From assembly GCA_003254925.1 (NCBI GenBank), contig QANZ01037829.1, positions 193,823 through 257,822 of the forward strand: a stretch of DNA of 64,000 nt. The letters run 5' to 3'. Source of the stretch: Chamaecrista fasciculata. Lineage: Eukaryota; Streptophyta; Magnoliopsida; Fabales; Fabaceae. This document shows, piece after piece, positions 1-12,613 of this stretch; the first letter of the stretch is position 1, and each line of letters opens with the position of its first letter. The position numbers and the translations under genes were made by a program. The notes below the pieces were generated by a model that saw only the letters and a program-made list of their open reading frames with translations, ran no database searches and was not told where the DNA came from.

Positions 1-646
1 TTTTANCAAAATCAAAAAAAAAAAAACATAAATCTGACCCAGTATAAAAAAAAAATAATAAAAAAAAACATTGAGAACCGCCGGTCCGGTCCAGCGGTTG
101 GACCCGAGTTTCCGATTCTTGGCCGGTTATTACCGGTCCAACTATCATTTTGGTTCAAATGGTTGAACCAACTTGCTCATCTTTTCGACGACCGGTCCGG
201 CCGGTCCGGTCTAATTTTTACAACAATATTTTAAACCCAATGCAGGGCGCCTGATGGCTGACATACATATGATAGAGTCATCATTGTTTGATTGGACATT
301 AATTATTAATTTCCATAGGTACAGAATCGATTATCCAAAATAATTCATGACTTTTATATAGATGTAATTTATAATTCAACGCTATATATATAGGTCTTTT
401 TTTTAATCTTGTTAATATATTATTATTTTGAATAAATAAAGCATAAACGACAAGTATATATATTAAAAAATGCTTTGGTTCTTCTTGTTGAAAATATTCA
501 ATGTATTGAGAATGCGCCCTGTTCTTCACGTGCTTATTTAGGGAAAATTTGATTAAAAAAATTGAAAGGATATGGCTTGACAATATATCAATAAATTTTG
601 TTTTGTAGTCCTTTTGTCTTTAAATCTGAAAGCTAATTTTATAGCT

Positions 647-682
<36 letters not shown>

Positions 683-948
683 GCTTAAGTGAAGTGGCTT
701 TAATTAGCTATTAATTAGTTCTTTAACTTTAATTTGTTTCGCTATATATCACTGGGGAATTAAAAACATTTTTTCCCTCATTCAACGTAAAATTGAAGTA
801 TACTGCTTTATTATTTTAATTTTTAAGGCAGCCTGTTTCAGGAAAAGAGCTGATTGAACAAAAACTCTAAATTCTAGAGTCTTCAATTCTTCATATATTA
901 ATTAGCTGCAACACGCTTGGTGTATAATTTACTTTGAATTTCAAATTA
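1..948. other. Gene-free flank with CCGGTCCGG-rich repeat and (TA)n
   Basis: I see no supported gene. About 60-230 is rich in CCGGTCCGGT motifs and GGTTGAACC-type words, resembling the ends of the hAT-like element at 11228-12021, so it is probably a fragment of the same repeat type cut by the window edge. A (TA)n microsatellite lies at about 649-679. Position 6 is an N. The open frames here are short and AT-rich and have no recognisable homology. Confidence 0.5.
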
Positions 949-2801
949 TATTTTTTGAATACAAGAAACAAAGCCTATAGGTAACCAAAACAGCCATGAA
1001 GGGAACTAAAAACAGAGGGAAAAATTTGGAGAAGAGGGATGTTGTGCGGCTGCTTCCTAATCGACCATCGTCCTTCTTGCTCGGCGATAGTCTTAGTGAT
1101 ATCCTCCAAGATGACTTCATGCTCAAAATGAATTTTTGGGCGGTCTCTGTGCAACATACAAGGTTGTTGGAGATGGAAGTTCACTCTCTCCATTCGGGCG
1201 GTCTTGAGATCTTCAAGCAGCTTACGGAAACCTGCAAGACAGATGGACTCCTTAGAAAAGTCAGCGGTGCAACACAGCAAAAGAGCCATGGTGGGGACAT
1301 TATTTTGGAAATGGAAGGCCACGAAGATAGATTTATTCAGCCTTTTCCTCCTCTGCCAGCAGCAATAGATACTGGGGTAGTCATTGGGCACGTCCCTTGC
1401 CGGGGAGACCTCCCTTATAGGCACAACAGTTCGGTGGCAAGGATACCAATGATCGTCTTCGTTTAGTTGCGAGATTTTTTCTTGCCATTTCTGAATAACG
1501 GTATGAGGGTCCGCAACACATTGCTTGAAGCGCACCTCGTTGCGATGCTGGTAGATAGCCCAAATGAAAACAAGAATTTGCACAAACATATCTTTTTTGC
1601 TGGCGTCCGTGTCAATATTTTTGAAGGAGTCTCTTAGCCAAAGGATAATACCATCCGGCACGTAATGGTCACTACGGATTGCTAACGGGGAGCAGAACCA
1701 GGCCGCTCGGGTTAGCGGGCAAGCAAGAAAAAGATGTGTCTCATCCTCAGTGCTGTGGTGACAGAAAATACAAGTAGCATCAATGTTAAAATTCTTTTTG
1801 AGCAGGTTGGCCCCTACCGGAAGAGTGCTCGTAAGGCATTTCCATCCAAACAGTAGAATTTTGGGTAAGCAAGGCAACTTCCAAAATTGCTTCCAGTTAA
1901 TCTGAGTATCTCCCTGGGTTTCAGTGGTCATTAAAGAGTAGGCAGTGCTTACGACATACTGGCCATCGCTACTGTTTTTCCAAACGATCCTGTCTCTTGA
2001 GTCACTATGGGAAATTGGCATACGCAGAATAGCTTGCATATTCGTATTATTGTAAACTTGTTGGATTTTTCCTCTATCCCAATGGCCATGTTGATTAAAC
2101 AGATGACAAACCTTAGTGAGAGTGGCATCCACTCTATCAGGTTTGAACCAAAGTTCACTGGTCAGCTTAATGTCTTTACCGTTGCCAACTCGCCACCTAC
2201 AATTTTGGAGGATATCATTGATACGGGAACATATATGTCTAGCGAACGGAGAGGCAACGGAATTGCAGGAGAACTTGGTTTCATCCTGCCTTTTATTATA
2301 CTTGGCATGGAAAGTTTTAGACAGGAGGCTATCTTTTAAACTGATGATGCGCCACGCTTGCCTGCCTAACATTGCGGAATTAAACTCCTTCATTCTCTTG
2401 ATACCCAAACCTCCTCGATCAATCGGAATACAGATTTTATTCCAAGCCTTCATGTGTGGGGCTTTACCCCCATTCGTGTTCCCCCAAAAGAAGTTACTCA
2501 TTATCATATCGCATCTATGCGCTTCACTGTCTGTCATTTTAAAGTAAGATAGGTGGTAAATTGGGAGAGACGTAAGGACAGACTTAATCAGGGTAACTCT
2601 AGCCGCTTGAGAGAGCAGACGGGCTTTCCAATTTTCCAGTTTGTCCTGAAGCTTACTTATGATGATCTCTGCAATCCTCCTGCTTCTTGGCGCTTCGTCT
2701 ACGAAGCTACCGAGATATTTGGTGAACTTATCAACCTGTTTAAACTTACCTGCAACAGTCATCATTTTTGAATGACTAGAAGCCTCTGAAAGTGGTGTAT
2801 G
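949..2801 (-). mobile_element. 5'-truncated LINE (non-LTR retrotransposon), RT C-terminus and zf-RVT
   Basis: A minus-strand open frame of about 600 codons (stop at 975) reads as the back half of a plant LINE polyprotein. It begins in the RT thumb region (TKYLGSFVDE, then ENWKARLLSQAARVTLIKSV). A zinc-binding RT domain (zf-RVT) follows at about residues 275-360, with C332, C335, H344 and C349 in the CxxC...H....C arrangement. The remainder is a poorly conserved tail. The polymerase core with its YADD box is absent. The insertion is bracketed by an imperfect direct repeat: AATTTCAAATTA at 937-948 and AATTTGCAAATTA at 2809-2821, each preceded by CTTTG. A short T run at 951-956 sits where the poly-A tail of a minus-strand LINE should be. 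This fits target-primed insertion with 5' truncation. Elements this truncated cannot move by themselves. Confidence 0.85.
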
Positions 2802-3269
2802 CTTTGTTAATTTGCAAATTAAATGGACAAATAATTTTTTTATAGCCTACGATTGAATTTTATATTTAACGGTAAATCAAGGTGTAATGGTAAGAACATA
2901 TATGCATCATAATATATTAGTTACTCAAACTATATCTTGCTCAAGACGGTAACTGACTAAAGTGAGTGAAGAAATTAGATTCAGGGTGCGTTTGGATGCG
3001 CCTTTATCTCCCTTTATCTCTCCTTTATCTCCCATTACTCTTTTAATACTAGAGCTACAGTAAAAAACCTTGTTTGTTTTACAGTTATCTTCCCTTCCTT
3101 TATTTTTCTCCTTTACCTCTCCTTTAACTTCTCAAATTACTAACATATCCCTATTCAACTACCTATAATTACCTACTTTTTACTATAAAATAATAAAATA
3201 CTCAAAGGGTATATTTGTAAATTGCATATTAAAATATTTTTATTTATTACCCTTACAACTTTCTCTCTN

Positions 3270-3665
3270 GAGCGCCCCATTAACCTTAACTTTGAAACTC
3301 ACCGTGTTGACACATTGCATGATGATTTGTATCCAATGGTCAGGGAACTCCATGTAGCGAAGGACATCCTCAAGGAATTGCCAGGAAAGCTTGTCATATG
3401 CCTTAAGAAGGTCAATTTTAATACCTGCCCAAAAGGCTTTACCTTTTTTATGTCTCCGTATATATCGAAGAACTTCGTGAGCAAGCAAGATATTGTCCGT
3501 TATTGACCGACCTTTTGCAAAAGCATTCTGGAAGGGCGAAACGACTTTGGTAATGATGTCCTGAAGTCTATTAGTGATGGTTTTGGAGATAATTTTGTAG
3601 GTCACATTGCACAAGCTGATGGGTCTATAGTCCGCACAACTCTCTTGAACCTCACCTTTCGGGAT
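3270..3665 (-). mobile_element. LINE reverse-transcriptase fragment bounded by single Ns
   Basis: Minus-strand translation gives an RT N-terminal core: IPKGE, then DYRPISLCNVTYKIISK, then QNAFAKGRSITDNILLAHE, and KIDLLKAYDKLSWQFLEDVL. These are standard fingers/palm motifs of plant LINE RTs. LINE similarity starts and stops exactly at the ambiguous bases at 3269 and 3666, with unrelated sequence immediately outside. It is not contiguous with the LINE at 949-2801, which has its own flanking repeats. It could be a second insertion, but the N boundaries make a gap-filling or scaffolding error at least as likely. Confidence 0.8.
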
Positions 3666-3666
3666 N

Positions 3667-3933
3667 CACAGGGTCAATTGGTAATTTTTGAGGGACCTAT
3701 TTGTATATGTACCCAAAACTTTAAAGTTCTCATTTTAGTCCCTAAATAATATGTATCCAGGGACCTATTTGTACTTTTTTGAAAAAATTTTGGGTCAATT
3801 GGTAATTTTTGTAAATTTGTTATGGTTAAAATTACATAATAGCTCCAAAGGGTACCAAAGTGTCAGGTTTCAAACCACAAGGTACCAAATTGAAATAGGG
3901 TCAAACCACAGGGTACCGCCGTGTAATTTACCC
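3667..3933. repeat. Fragment of GGGTAAATTACA-type terminal repeat
   Basis: The segment ends in TGTAATTTACCC at about 3922-3933 and carries repeated GGTACC(A/C) words. This is the layout of the arms of the MULE-like MITE at 55412-55866. GGGTCAATTGGTAATTTTTG occurs twice, near 3670 and 3792. I find only one recognisable terminus, so this is probably a partial copy, possibly joined wrongly at the N at 3666. Confidence 0.35.
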
Positions 3934-4589
3934 AAAAAAGATACATATTAGTCCATCATTCAGTATATGGCTAATATTTTTGGTTCTGCAACTACTGAAG
4001 AAGAAAATTTTGAAAAATACATAATTCATACCCAAGAAAATATACATTTTGGTCCCTCCTATATTATATACATGGGTAATATTTTTTGTAGTATCAAAAT
4101 TTTAAAATAAAATTAAAAGACGGTAAACAGGAAAAATATATAGTCTAGTCCCCAAAATTTTACAATTCACTACTCAAAAATTACATTTTGGTCCCACATT
4201 CACACCTCCATCCTCCTTTATCTTACCACTCCAAAAATCTCCTTTATTAACTTCCTCCTTTAGCACTAATTTCGAGGCAATCATTACTCATACTACTTTT
4301 TTAACACCAAAACCCAAAAAAAAATAACCACTCTTTTATCCTCCTTTATTTTTACCATTTTTATCCCTATACAAATTTAAAATACCAATACAATTATTTC
4401 AACACACCACAATCATTACATACCCTTTAAAATAATTTCACATCATAATTCCTCCTTTATCTCTCATTTTTCCCAAACAACATTTATTAAAAACCTCCTT
4501 TATAACACAAATTCTTTACCTCTCCTTTATTATCTCCCCCATTTCTTTATCCTCTTTTAACTTAATCTCCCCATCCAAACGCACCCTCA

Positions 4590-6820
4590 GTTTGAGTTCT
4601 AACTTCTAACATTTTAAACGGTGACAGTGACGGCTTCCTTTAAAGCATACTCTTGTGATGGTTTCAAGCTGAAAAAAGAAAATATTTTTATTACAGTAAG
4701 TTAATATAAACATCCTATACGTGTGTGTAAAGAATCCTTGATATATATAGATAAACTCTATTATCTGTACGTATGAATCAACATGTTGCACACTAAAAGG
4801 TAATGTCTAATCATGAAGGGCGTCGGCACAACTAGCTGCGAGTGCAGGGCTGGACAATAATATATGAGACAGCTAATTAATATCTCAATGCAAACGTCAA
4901 GTCGCATTTGTACTTGAACCACTTTTTAATCTCAAATCCAATTAAATTATAGCCCCGTTGAGTTTTTTCTTTAATTTTCTTCCGTCTTAATTTTGATATA
5001 AAGGTATAATTTTATGGGGTCAAAATTAATTCTCATACTTAAATTTTATAATTATTAAATTTTTATATTTGAACAAAGACTCAACAAAATCTAAAATAAG
5101 TAATTTTTAATTAATATAAAGAATTTTTTTATCAATAACAACTAATAACAAAATAATAAATATGAATATTTTATTAAGTTAATTAAATGTATATAAAATA
5201 TGTAATATTTTATCCTTACAAATATATATTTTTTAAATTTATAAAATTTTAAAATATATAATTTTAATAAATATTTATTATTACAATTAAGGTAAAAGTT
5301 GAATAAGTAATTCCTTACCTATTATTTGACCCATTAAATTAGAATTTGGACTCAAAACCAGAGTCAAAATTTTTAAGTAAAACAGAATACTAGGCTAGCT
5401 CATTGAATATGAGTATTTTGATTATCTATAATTATAAGATAAAACTAAATGTAAAATTTGGTTGGGCATGCATATATACAGGTTATTTAGGCATGACTAA
5501 TTATGTATGCTTTATTTTGGAGCCTAAGGATTATTGCACAGATAGTTATACACTTATATACATACTTGCTCAAAATGTGTGTGAAAATGCTCGTCACCGA
5601 TGTGAATTAAAAAAAAAACAACATCATTAATGCAAACTATTAAATTATTAATAACTGAACCAAATAAACAACGAATGGATATTTTACAGAATTATTGTTG
5701 AAGCCATATATATATATATATATATCAATATGCAACATTAGGAGTAATTAATGGGCAAGTTAATGGTAGAATTCCACCGTGTATATATTATAATATATTT
5801 TATAATTCATTTTATTCTTTCCATTATTTGTATTTTACACGTTGTATATTGGTAGATTTTTCTCTTACCATTTCTGTTAGAAGCCAGCTAGTATGGCATG
5901 TAATTAGTTAGATTTGTTTTCCGTCTTTCTCCGAGCCTCATCACACATCATGCATTGAGGAATGTATAGTAGTGTTAAGAGAGAAAGGAACAAGTAGAGA
6001 GAGAAAGTGAGTCTCATTAACACTTTTTCTTTCTATCATTTTTTTTTTTGGCCTGATCTCTCTACCCTATTTATTTTTCTCTTAGCGTTACACTCTTGAA
6101 GTACTATAGAAGATCTAAATTGGTATATATTTATCTTTCACTGATTAATGGAATTCAGCCATGCATGGTTATTGCACTTTCGTTTACTTATCAGTAGGCG
6201 CTAACTTTTGATACATCTAAAACTTCCATATGGGTGACGACACTTGAGTGACCACCTTACCACAGATAGTCTTTTTTTTTTTTTTGTAGTGAGCCCATTC
6301 ACTGATATTATAGTCCAACACAATTGACTTACTCTAATCTACGTACACATATAAACCACAATTATTCCATTATATATATATATATATATATATCAGAATT
6401 CAGATCACTTATGAAAAGCAGACCATCTCTAATAATGAAGTTTGAAACATTATTAAGCTAGGCCTAGGTCGTCCATGCATCGTTGATTCGTTTCCATCTT
6501 TTCGGCTTTTGAATATTATATATATATATAATACACACACCCTCCATCATTTCCTTAAAATAAAACGAGAGCAAGTCAAAATTTGAGTACTTCAGTTTGA
6601 ATTTTTCTATAACATAATGGGTGAATTGTTCTAAGCCTTTTTAACAAATGGAAGTCTTAAAATTTGATTTGTATAATTTGTTTATCCCTCCAAAAATAAT
6701 TTTGAGGTTGTCACCAAGATTACGCTGTTGTCGGCAGAAGGGTTCAATTCCCTTCGTACTTGGGAACTTCGATTATAGGCCTAAGATCAGAAATTCAGAA
6801 TTGATACTTTCCGCATCGAC

Positions 6821-6853
<33 letters not shown>

Positions 6854-8890
6854 TGGCCAACGCCTTTAATTTATTTCATTTGGGTATATTTCCATATATA
6901 CGCACTGTTCTTTCGTATGCACTTAAACCAAAATACACATACAGATACGTATATAACGTAACATAGTGATTAATAAACATTTTACTGGTTAATTGGTAGC
7001 TCACGTTTTTTATGGTCATAAGTCATAACTACATACTACGTAGACCTTTTATTTTGTTCTATAGGTTACGTACACAAATATGTACGTAAAATAAATGAGG
7101 GACTAAATTGTTGACTTTGTAAAAAAAGAGGGACCAAATAATAAAATTTTTCTTATTTTAATTATATGTAATATATTTATTTTAGTATAAATGTGAAAAC
7201 AGCCAGAAGACTCCTCCCACATATAATATAGTATATATACACACGCATTATTATAGTTTTATATATATAACTTTTGAGCCTTCTGATAATTGATCTTCCA
7301 AACCATATTCTAAAATATATTTGCATAAAATATTTCATGAAATATAAAGTAGTGAAAAAATTAAATAAATTTCATTACTTTAGAAAAAGAAATCTCACAC
7401 TAGCTATGTACTATTGATTTATATTATATCAAATAAAATAATAAATAATTATGAAAAACTGTATAGTGTAATTATAAAATTTAAATCAATATATTTCCAC
7501 TAATATACATACACTTGGAAATATTTAATTATTCACTTTCTAAATTCCACTTATAAATGTTTGATCTTTTCAAGAATTGGACATCTAGCTACTTATGTAG
7601 CGATATATAAAAGAGTAACTACATGCATTTATTAAAGTGTTATCGTATCACTTTCAAACGTCGAAGCCCGAAGGATATAACTATAAATAAATATTTTCAT
7701 GAAAATAACAATATATAAAAAAAATGAAGTGTTTCGTGTATAAATGCTCTATTGGCCGGGTTGCAGACGAGACTCAAATATATCAATTATTATCAAAGCA
7801 CGTGTGTTTACAAAATGGCTGCCTCAATGACAAGTGGTGCAACCCTTTCGTATTTTTGGCCCCATGCATGGCCGAAACAAAACAAAACAAAGACCAAATA
7901 ATACTGCTTTCATGAGCTAAGGCTTATCTTTATTTCTCTTTCTATAATTAAAAAAACTATAAAATTGTATCCTACACTGTCCAAGTGGTAGCTTATATTA
8001 TTTGACCAACTTGACTTGCTCAATTTAAGTACTGTAAAAGTTTGACTTTGTTTAAAAGCAGGCCATGTGCAATTCATTATTAATTGAAATGGAATTAAGT
8101 TTTTCTGAAAACTAAAGCACTCAATCATAAAATTATATCCTATATATATATTACTGTCCAGATATATGATAGCTAATTCTAATTAACTAATTTTAATAAT
8201 TTATACATACTCCCACAAATTAAAGATATCAGCATTTATTTCCCAAACTTTCTGTATTTCTTTACAAAAATTTCCTTGACAAAAGCTTTTCTAATATTAT
8301 AATGATCTTTCTTTAGATTAAAGAAATTAAAGTACTATTAGAACGTGAGTTAAAATAAATAAAAAAAGTACTTACATAATTTTTCTTATTTTGTAATTAA
8401 CTAACCATCCTTACACAATTAAATTGAGTTGTATATATCAAAATTATACAGATCACTTCATTTTTTTTTTTTTAAAAAAAAACTAGTANTTTTTTTTCTA
8501 AAATCTGGTCAATTTTTTTTTCTAAAAGAAAAGAGGAAGCATTTTAATTAACGGAGGCTAGGGTTTTTGGCATACCGTTCAACCTAGTTAAGTTACGTCG
8601 CAGTTTGTAACACCCCTGTCTGCTAATCAATTGTACTAGGTGACAAGATAGATGATGTAGTCCGTTACACTTACACAAACAACGATTAATAATTAATTAT
8701 ATCCCTTATAAATTTAAGGACAGAAAAGTAATTTTTCTAAAAAAACAAATAAAACAATAAAAAATAGAGAAGTAAAAGTGATCGATTTTCGACGAAGGTG
8801 CACAATGGTTTGAATAGAGAGACATGGGGTGATTTTCTCGTATTGACTATTATTCTATCGCCTTTTGGCGTGCGGAATATCCAATAATCC
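4590..8890. other. AT-rich intergenic region upstream of the MYB gene
   Basis: No coding frame here has recognisable homology. The stretch contains several (TA)n runs (about 5708-5725, 6373-6393 and 6827-6852) and an N at 8489 in a homopolymer. A GGGTTCAATTCCC word near 6741 looks like a tRNA T-arm, but no cloverleaf forms around it. The last several hundred bases before 8890 would include the distal promoter of the downstream MYB gene. Confidence 0.5.
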
Positions 8891-9126
8891 ATCCATAAAT
8901 AGCCACCATATGCTTCCCTTTAGAAACGGAGTTGAAAGCTGAGAACGAAGATCTTCTACTAATTCCCATCATTTCATTCTTCCACAACTACATACAAACA
9001 GTACTAGAAAAGTATAGAGCTAAATATCTAGCTAAGCTATAGCTACACAGAGACTTGCTATATATATTTAGTGAAAGGCATATACATATACATATACATT
9101 ACAAGGGATCCAGAAATTAAATCAAA
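8881..9126 (+). promoter_or_regulatory. Putative core promoter and 5' UTR of the MYB gene
   Basis: A CCAAT word at 8881 is followed by a TATA-like CATAAATA at about 8894-8901. A purine-rich, ATG-poor leader then runs to the ATG at 9127. The spacing suits a transcription start near 8925-8935. This is inference from motif spacing only. Confidence 0.35.
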
Positions 9127-10710
9127 ATGGTGAGAGCTCCTTGCTGTGAAAAGATGGGACTAAAAAAGGGTCCTTGGACTCATGAGGAAGATCATCTTTT
9201 GATCTCTTACATCCAAAAGCATGGCCATGGAAACTGGCGTGCCCTCCCTAAACAAGCAGGTTAACTTTGATTAATTAATCTAATCTTAATTAACACTTCC
9301 TTCTGTTTAATTTTCCTCTGTCCCCTTTCTTTGATCTGTTTTGCAAGATTAAGTTGATGTAATTGTCTTCTGATATATGTATATGTATGGTGATATGTTT
9401 CTCAGGTCTTTTAAGATGTGGCAAGAGCTGCAGATTGCGGTGGATCAATTATTTAAGGCCAGATATTAAGAGAGGAAACTTCACAATAGAAGAAGAAGAA
9501 ACTATCATGAAGCTCCATGAGATTATGGGAAACAGGTAATTTTTTTTTTATTTTTTTTTTTTTTTTAAAAATCTCTTCTTCTGGTTCATATATCACATTC
9601 ATTTTGCATTACTCCTAGTTAGTCCTTAACACACAAGAAAATTATCCTAAGGAAGCATATAAGAGAAACAGGTTAATAAATCAACCATTGGAAACTCAGG
9701 TAATTTAGAAACTGGATTTGGGATTTCTTGATTCCAGATTCCTTTTTAATTTGTTCTCTTCAATTTCTTCGATGAAAAAACAAAAAACAATAAATAATAA
9801 TAAAAAAAAACAAAGTGGTGGGGGCTATCTAGTGTGCATGCATTAGCTGTGAACTTTCCTGTAATATTATAAAGAAAGGGACTGTTCTCTAACGTATTAT
9901 GAATTATTCTATTATGGCGACTAGACAGCCATTTAATTAATTGCGAGTAAATCTAGGTATGCCCCTCTCTCGCAACTAGACAATGTCATCGAAACATGAA
10001 AATGATCCAAAAAACTGCAAGATTCTCTGAACAATATATATACATGTCACATGCATCTATACTAATAATACCACTAATACAATCAATCAGCATCAGGTTT
10101 TCCAATATGATATAGAAATATTTATGAATTTTTGTCCTTGTTTTGCAGATGGTCAGCAATTGCAGCTGAATTACCAGGAAGAACAGACAACGAGATAAAA
10201 AATGTGTGGCATACTCACTTGAAGAAGAGGCTTCAGAAAACAAACCAACCCATTGACACAAAAACAAAAAGCAGAGGATCCAATAAGTCTAAGCCTAAGC
10301 CATCAATCAAACGATCTGATTCTAATTCTAGCACTGTGACTACTTCTTCCAGCGATTTCTCATCATCACTACTCACAGTTGGAGAAACCCATGATGATGA
10401 TAAGAACATGAGTGATATTCATATGCACATCAAGAGTGAACAAGAAGACATAGACATAGATTCTCTGGAGATCTTGCCTGAGATTGATGAAAGCTTTTGG
10501 TCTGAAGCAGCAATGGATGATAATTACAGCAGCTCCACTACCAACAATGATCAATTACAAGTTCATCAATACCCACTTGAATTTGAATCTATTGAATCAG
10601 TCCAACAGAGTCATGGGTATAATAATAGCTCAAATTTTGACGATGAGATGGGTTTTTGGTATGACATATTCCTCAAAACAGGGGATTCAATAGAGTTGCC
10701 TCCATTCTGA
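9127..10710 (+). CDS. R2R3-MYB transcription factor, subgroup 2 (MYB13/14/15-like)
   Basis: Three exons (9127-9259, 9406-9535, 10149-10710) encode 274 residues. The protein opens [17 protein letters not shown]. The R2 repeat follows, then R3 ending in [20 protein letters not shown] and HLKKRL (to about residue 116). Intron positions, after the R2 codon GCA-G and within the NR/W codon of R3, are the classic ones for plant R2R3-MYBs. The C-terminal half is acidic and serine-rich. It carries IDESFWSE at residues 200-207, which is the subgroup-2 signature, and ends with a GFWYDIF...ELPPF tail typical of that clade. Family members act in the nucleus as stress-responsive activators; grape MYB14/15 switch on stilbene synthase genes and Arabidopsis MYB15 acts in cold and lignin responses. 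The exact target here is unknown. The gene stands alone, with no neighbour within 4.5 kb. All splice phases agree, so I think the model is complete. Confidence 0.93.
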
Positions 10711-11227
10711 ACTTTTCACGAACATGTTGAGGGCGTTATTGGTAAAAGGTGTCGATAGTGAAATCTACTTAACACAATTTGCAAAAGTTGATTTCAACAC
10801 AAAAAGAGAGAAAAATAGTAGGTCAGGTCTTGATGAACATATTTACTTATACATGAATGTCTTCTTATTTATTTATTTAACTAGGATATAGAGGGTTATT
10901 CATTATTTGTAATTGAATTCACTCAAACGGATAATGAGATTTGAGTTACCCTTATCATGTATTGAGTCTTCGAACATTTTCCCTGATTTCTTCAAGTAAT
11001 TTGGTATCCTGGAAGTTAAAAAAAATAGCTTCATTTTATTTTTGGGTGAGTAAAAGGGGCACAAGCCCAAATTTAGCTTCATTTAATTGTATAAATTTTG
11101 AAATGAACAAGTTTCTTGACACGAGAGAGTTGATGCCTTGGTCCTGAGTTCGGCTATTTATTGTCACCTCCCTAATTGTTACATTTTTTTTCAATACTTG
11201 CAAAAATATCTTTGTTGAAATTTGAAG
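10711..11227. other. MYB 3' flank
   Basis: This should hold the 3' UTR and polyadenylation region of the MYB gene, followed by unremarkable AT-rich spacer. No separate gene is supported. Confidence 0.4.
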
Positions 11228-12021
11228 CATAGTTTGTAAACACGGACCAACTTGATAAGAGCTAGGGTGGTTGGGTCACTGGTTCAACCACTAGGTCACC
11301 AAAAACTCACTTGGTCCGGTCAAATAAGAAAAATAACAAATATATGTATACATTTACATATATTGATATGCATCAACTTGAAAAATCTCTTATACACATA
11401 TTAAGTTATGAGGAATCAAATTTAAACATGGAATTGATTAGCATAACACAAAAAATAACTTTTGAATCTCAACTCAAGCAAGTACTTAAATTTAGATCCC
11501 AACTACATGAAACTTAAATTAAAAGATGACATTCTGTTAAAGAAATAGTTTAGAAATCTAGTTATTATTATTTAGAAATCAAATACAAACAACTATTTAA
11601 CTTTCACATATTATCAACACAAACCAATATTCATAAATTCATTAATGAATATTCATTTAGAAAATAAATTAGTAGGAAAAAAAAGAGAAGAAATATACAG
11701 AGCTAGATGATACTGAGCTAAATGAAAATTTATTCGAAAAGACAAAGATTGTAAGCTGATTAATGAAGATGGAAACTTTTGGTTATTAATATTGGAACCA
11801 ATCCATCCGCACCAAAAAATGAAGTCAGACATATAAATGAATATGCTAAATTCAGTTTTTTTTTAAAAAAAAACAGGTCACATGAACAGTTCAGAGGATT
11901 GACTCAGAAAAATTTCAGGTCAATTGCTTTCCGGTCCACTAGAGTCATCCGAACCGGATTGACACCCGGGTCACCAGATTTCAGGTTGACCGGAGCGATC
12001 CAGTCTGAGTTTAAAACTATG
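11228..12021. mobile_element. Non-autonomous hAT-like element
   Basis: The left terminus CATAGTTTGTAAAC and the right terminus GTTTAAAACTATG are inverted repeats beginning CA(T)AG, as hAT ends do. An 8-bp target duplication with one mismatch flanks it: ATTTGAAG at 11220-11227 and GTTTGAAG at 12022-12029. Sub-terminal sequence is rich in GGTCCGGTC/GGTTGACCGG words on both sides. The 790-bp body is AT-rich and has no transposase. Confidence 0.6.
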
Positions 12022-12613
12022 GTTTGAAGGAGTAATGTTATCATAATAAATTAACTGAAGTGATCATATAAAAAATTAAACATGGGATTAGAACGGTTCT
12101 TTGTTAAATATAATAGAAATAGTTGGATAATTTGGTTAATTTAATTAGAATAAAATAATCTATGAAATTAGAACTATTTTTTAGAATATAATATTATTGA
12201 AATTATTTTTATAATTCACGTACCAAATATAGAATTAGTATAGTGCATACCTCATATAATCTTCAAATTATTTTTTTTTATCTTTACTAAATGCCTCATT
12301 AACGACAAAGAATAATCAACTAATTAATCTCAGGCAAAAAAAAAAAAAAAAACTTGCTTTTATCGGCATTTCGAATATATATTGATTAACCTGGCTTTTA
12401 TGAGATATACGATTCTTTGTCCTCTTTGAAAATCACGATATATAATGGATCATGTGAAACACATTGAAAACCACGGTATATACTTGGCTAATTAAGTAGA
12501 AGACTCAACGATAGAGTTGGCAGAATAGTTTATGGAGATATCATCATTACTCTTATGAAACACTGGATGCATTTATCCTCTCAAATCTTTTTTCTTTTTT
12601 TTGTTAGTTGGCC

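Larger units (their letters stand above)
2984..4586. mobile_element. TIR DNA transposon, non-autonomous, Harbinger-like by 3-bp TSD
   Basis: The left end GGGTGCGTTTGGATG and the right end CATCCAAACGCACCC are perfect 15-bp inverted repeats. TCA flanks both sides (2981-2983 and 4587-4589), a 3-bp target duplication. That size fits the PIF/Harbinger superfamily, although TAA/TTA is more usual. Both sub-ends are packed with CTCCTTTATCTC-type words in the same orientation rather than inverted. No transposase frame is visible. The interior holds an N-bounded piece of LINE RT (3270-3665), which may be an assembly artefact, and other repeat debris. A diverged relative of the right half occurs near 52745-52925. 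Confidence 0.65.

Noticed and set aside
996-2771. Plus-strand open frames opposite the LINE
   Set aside because: They are antisense shadows of the LINE reading frame; the minus-strand frame carries the zf-RVT domain.
6680-6790. Possible tRNA or organelle tRNA insertion (GGGTTCAATTCCC T-arm-like word)
   Set aside because: The word forms a T-stem and loop, but I could find no matching acceptor stem, anticodon arm or box A at the right distance, and it does not match any plastid tRNA I can recall.
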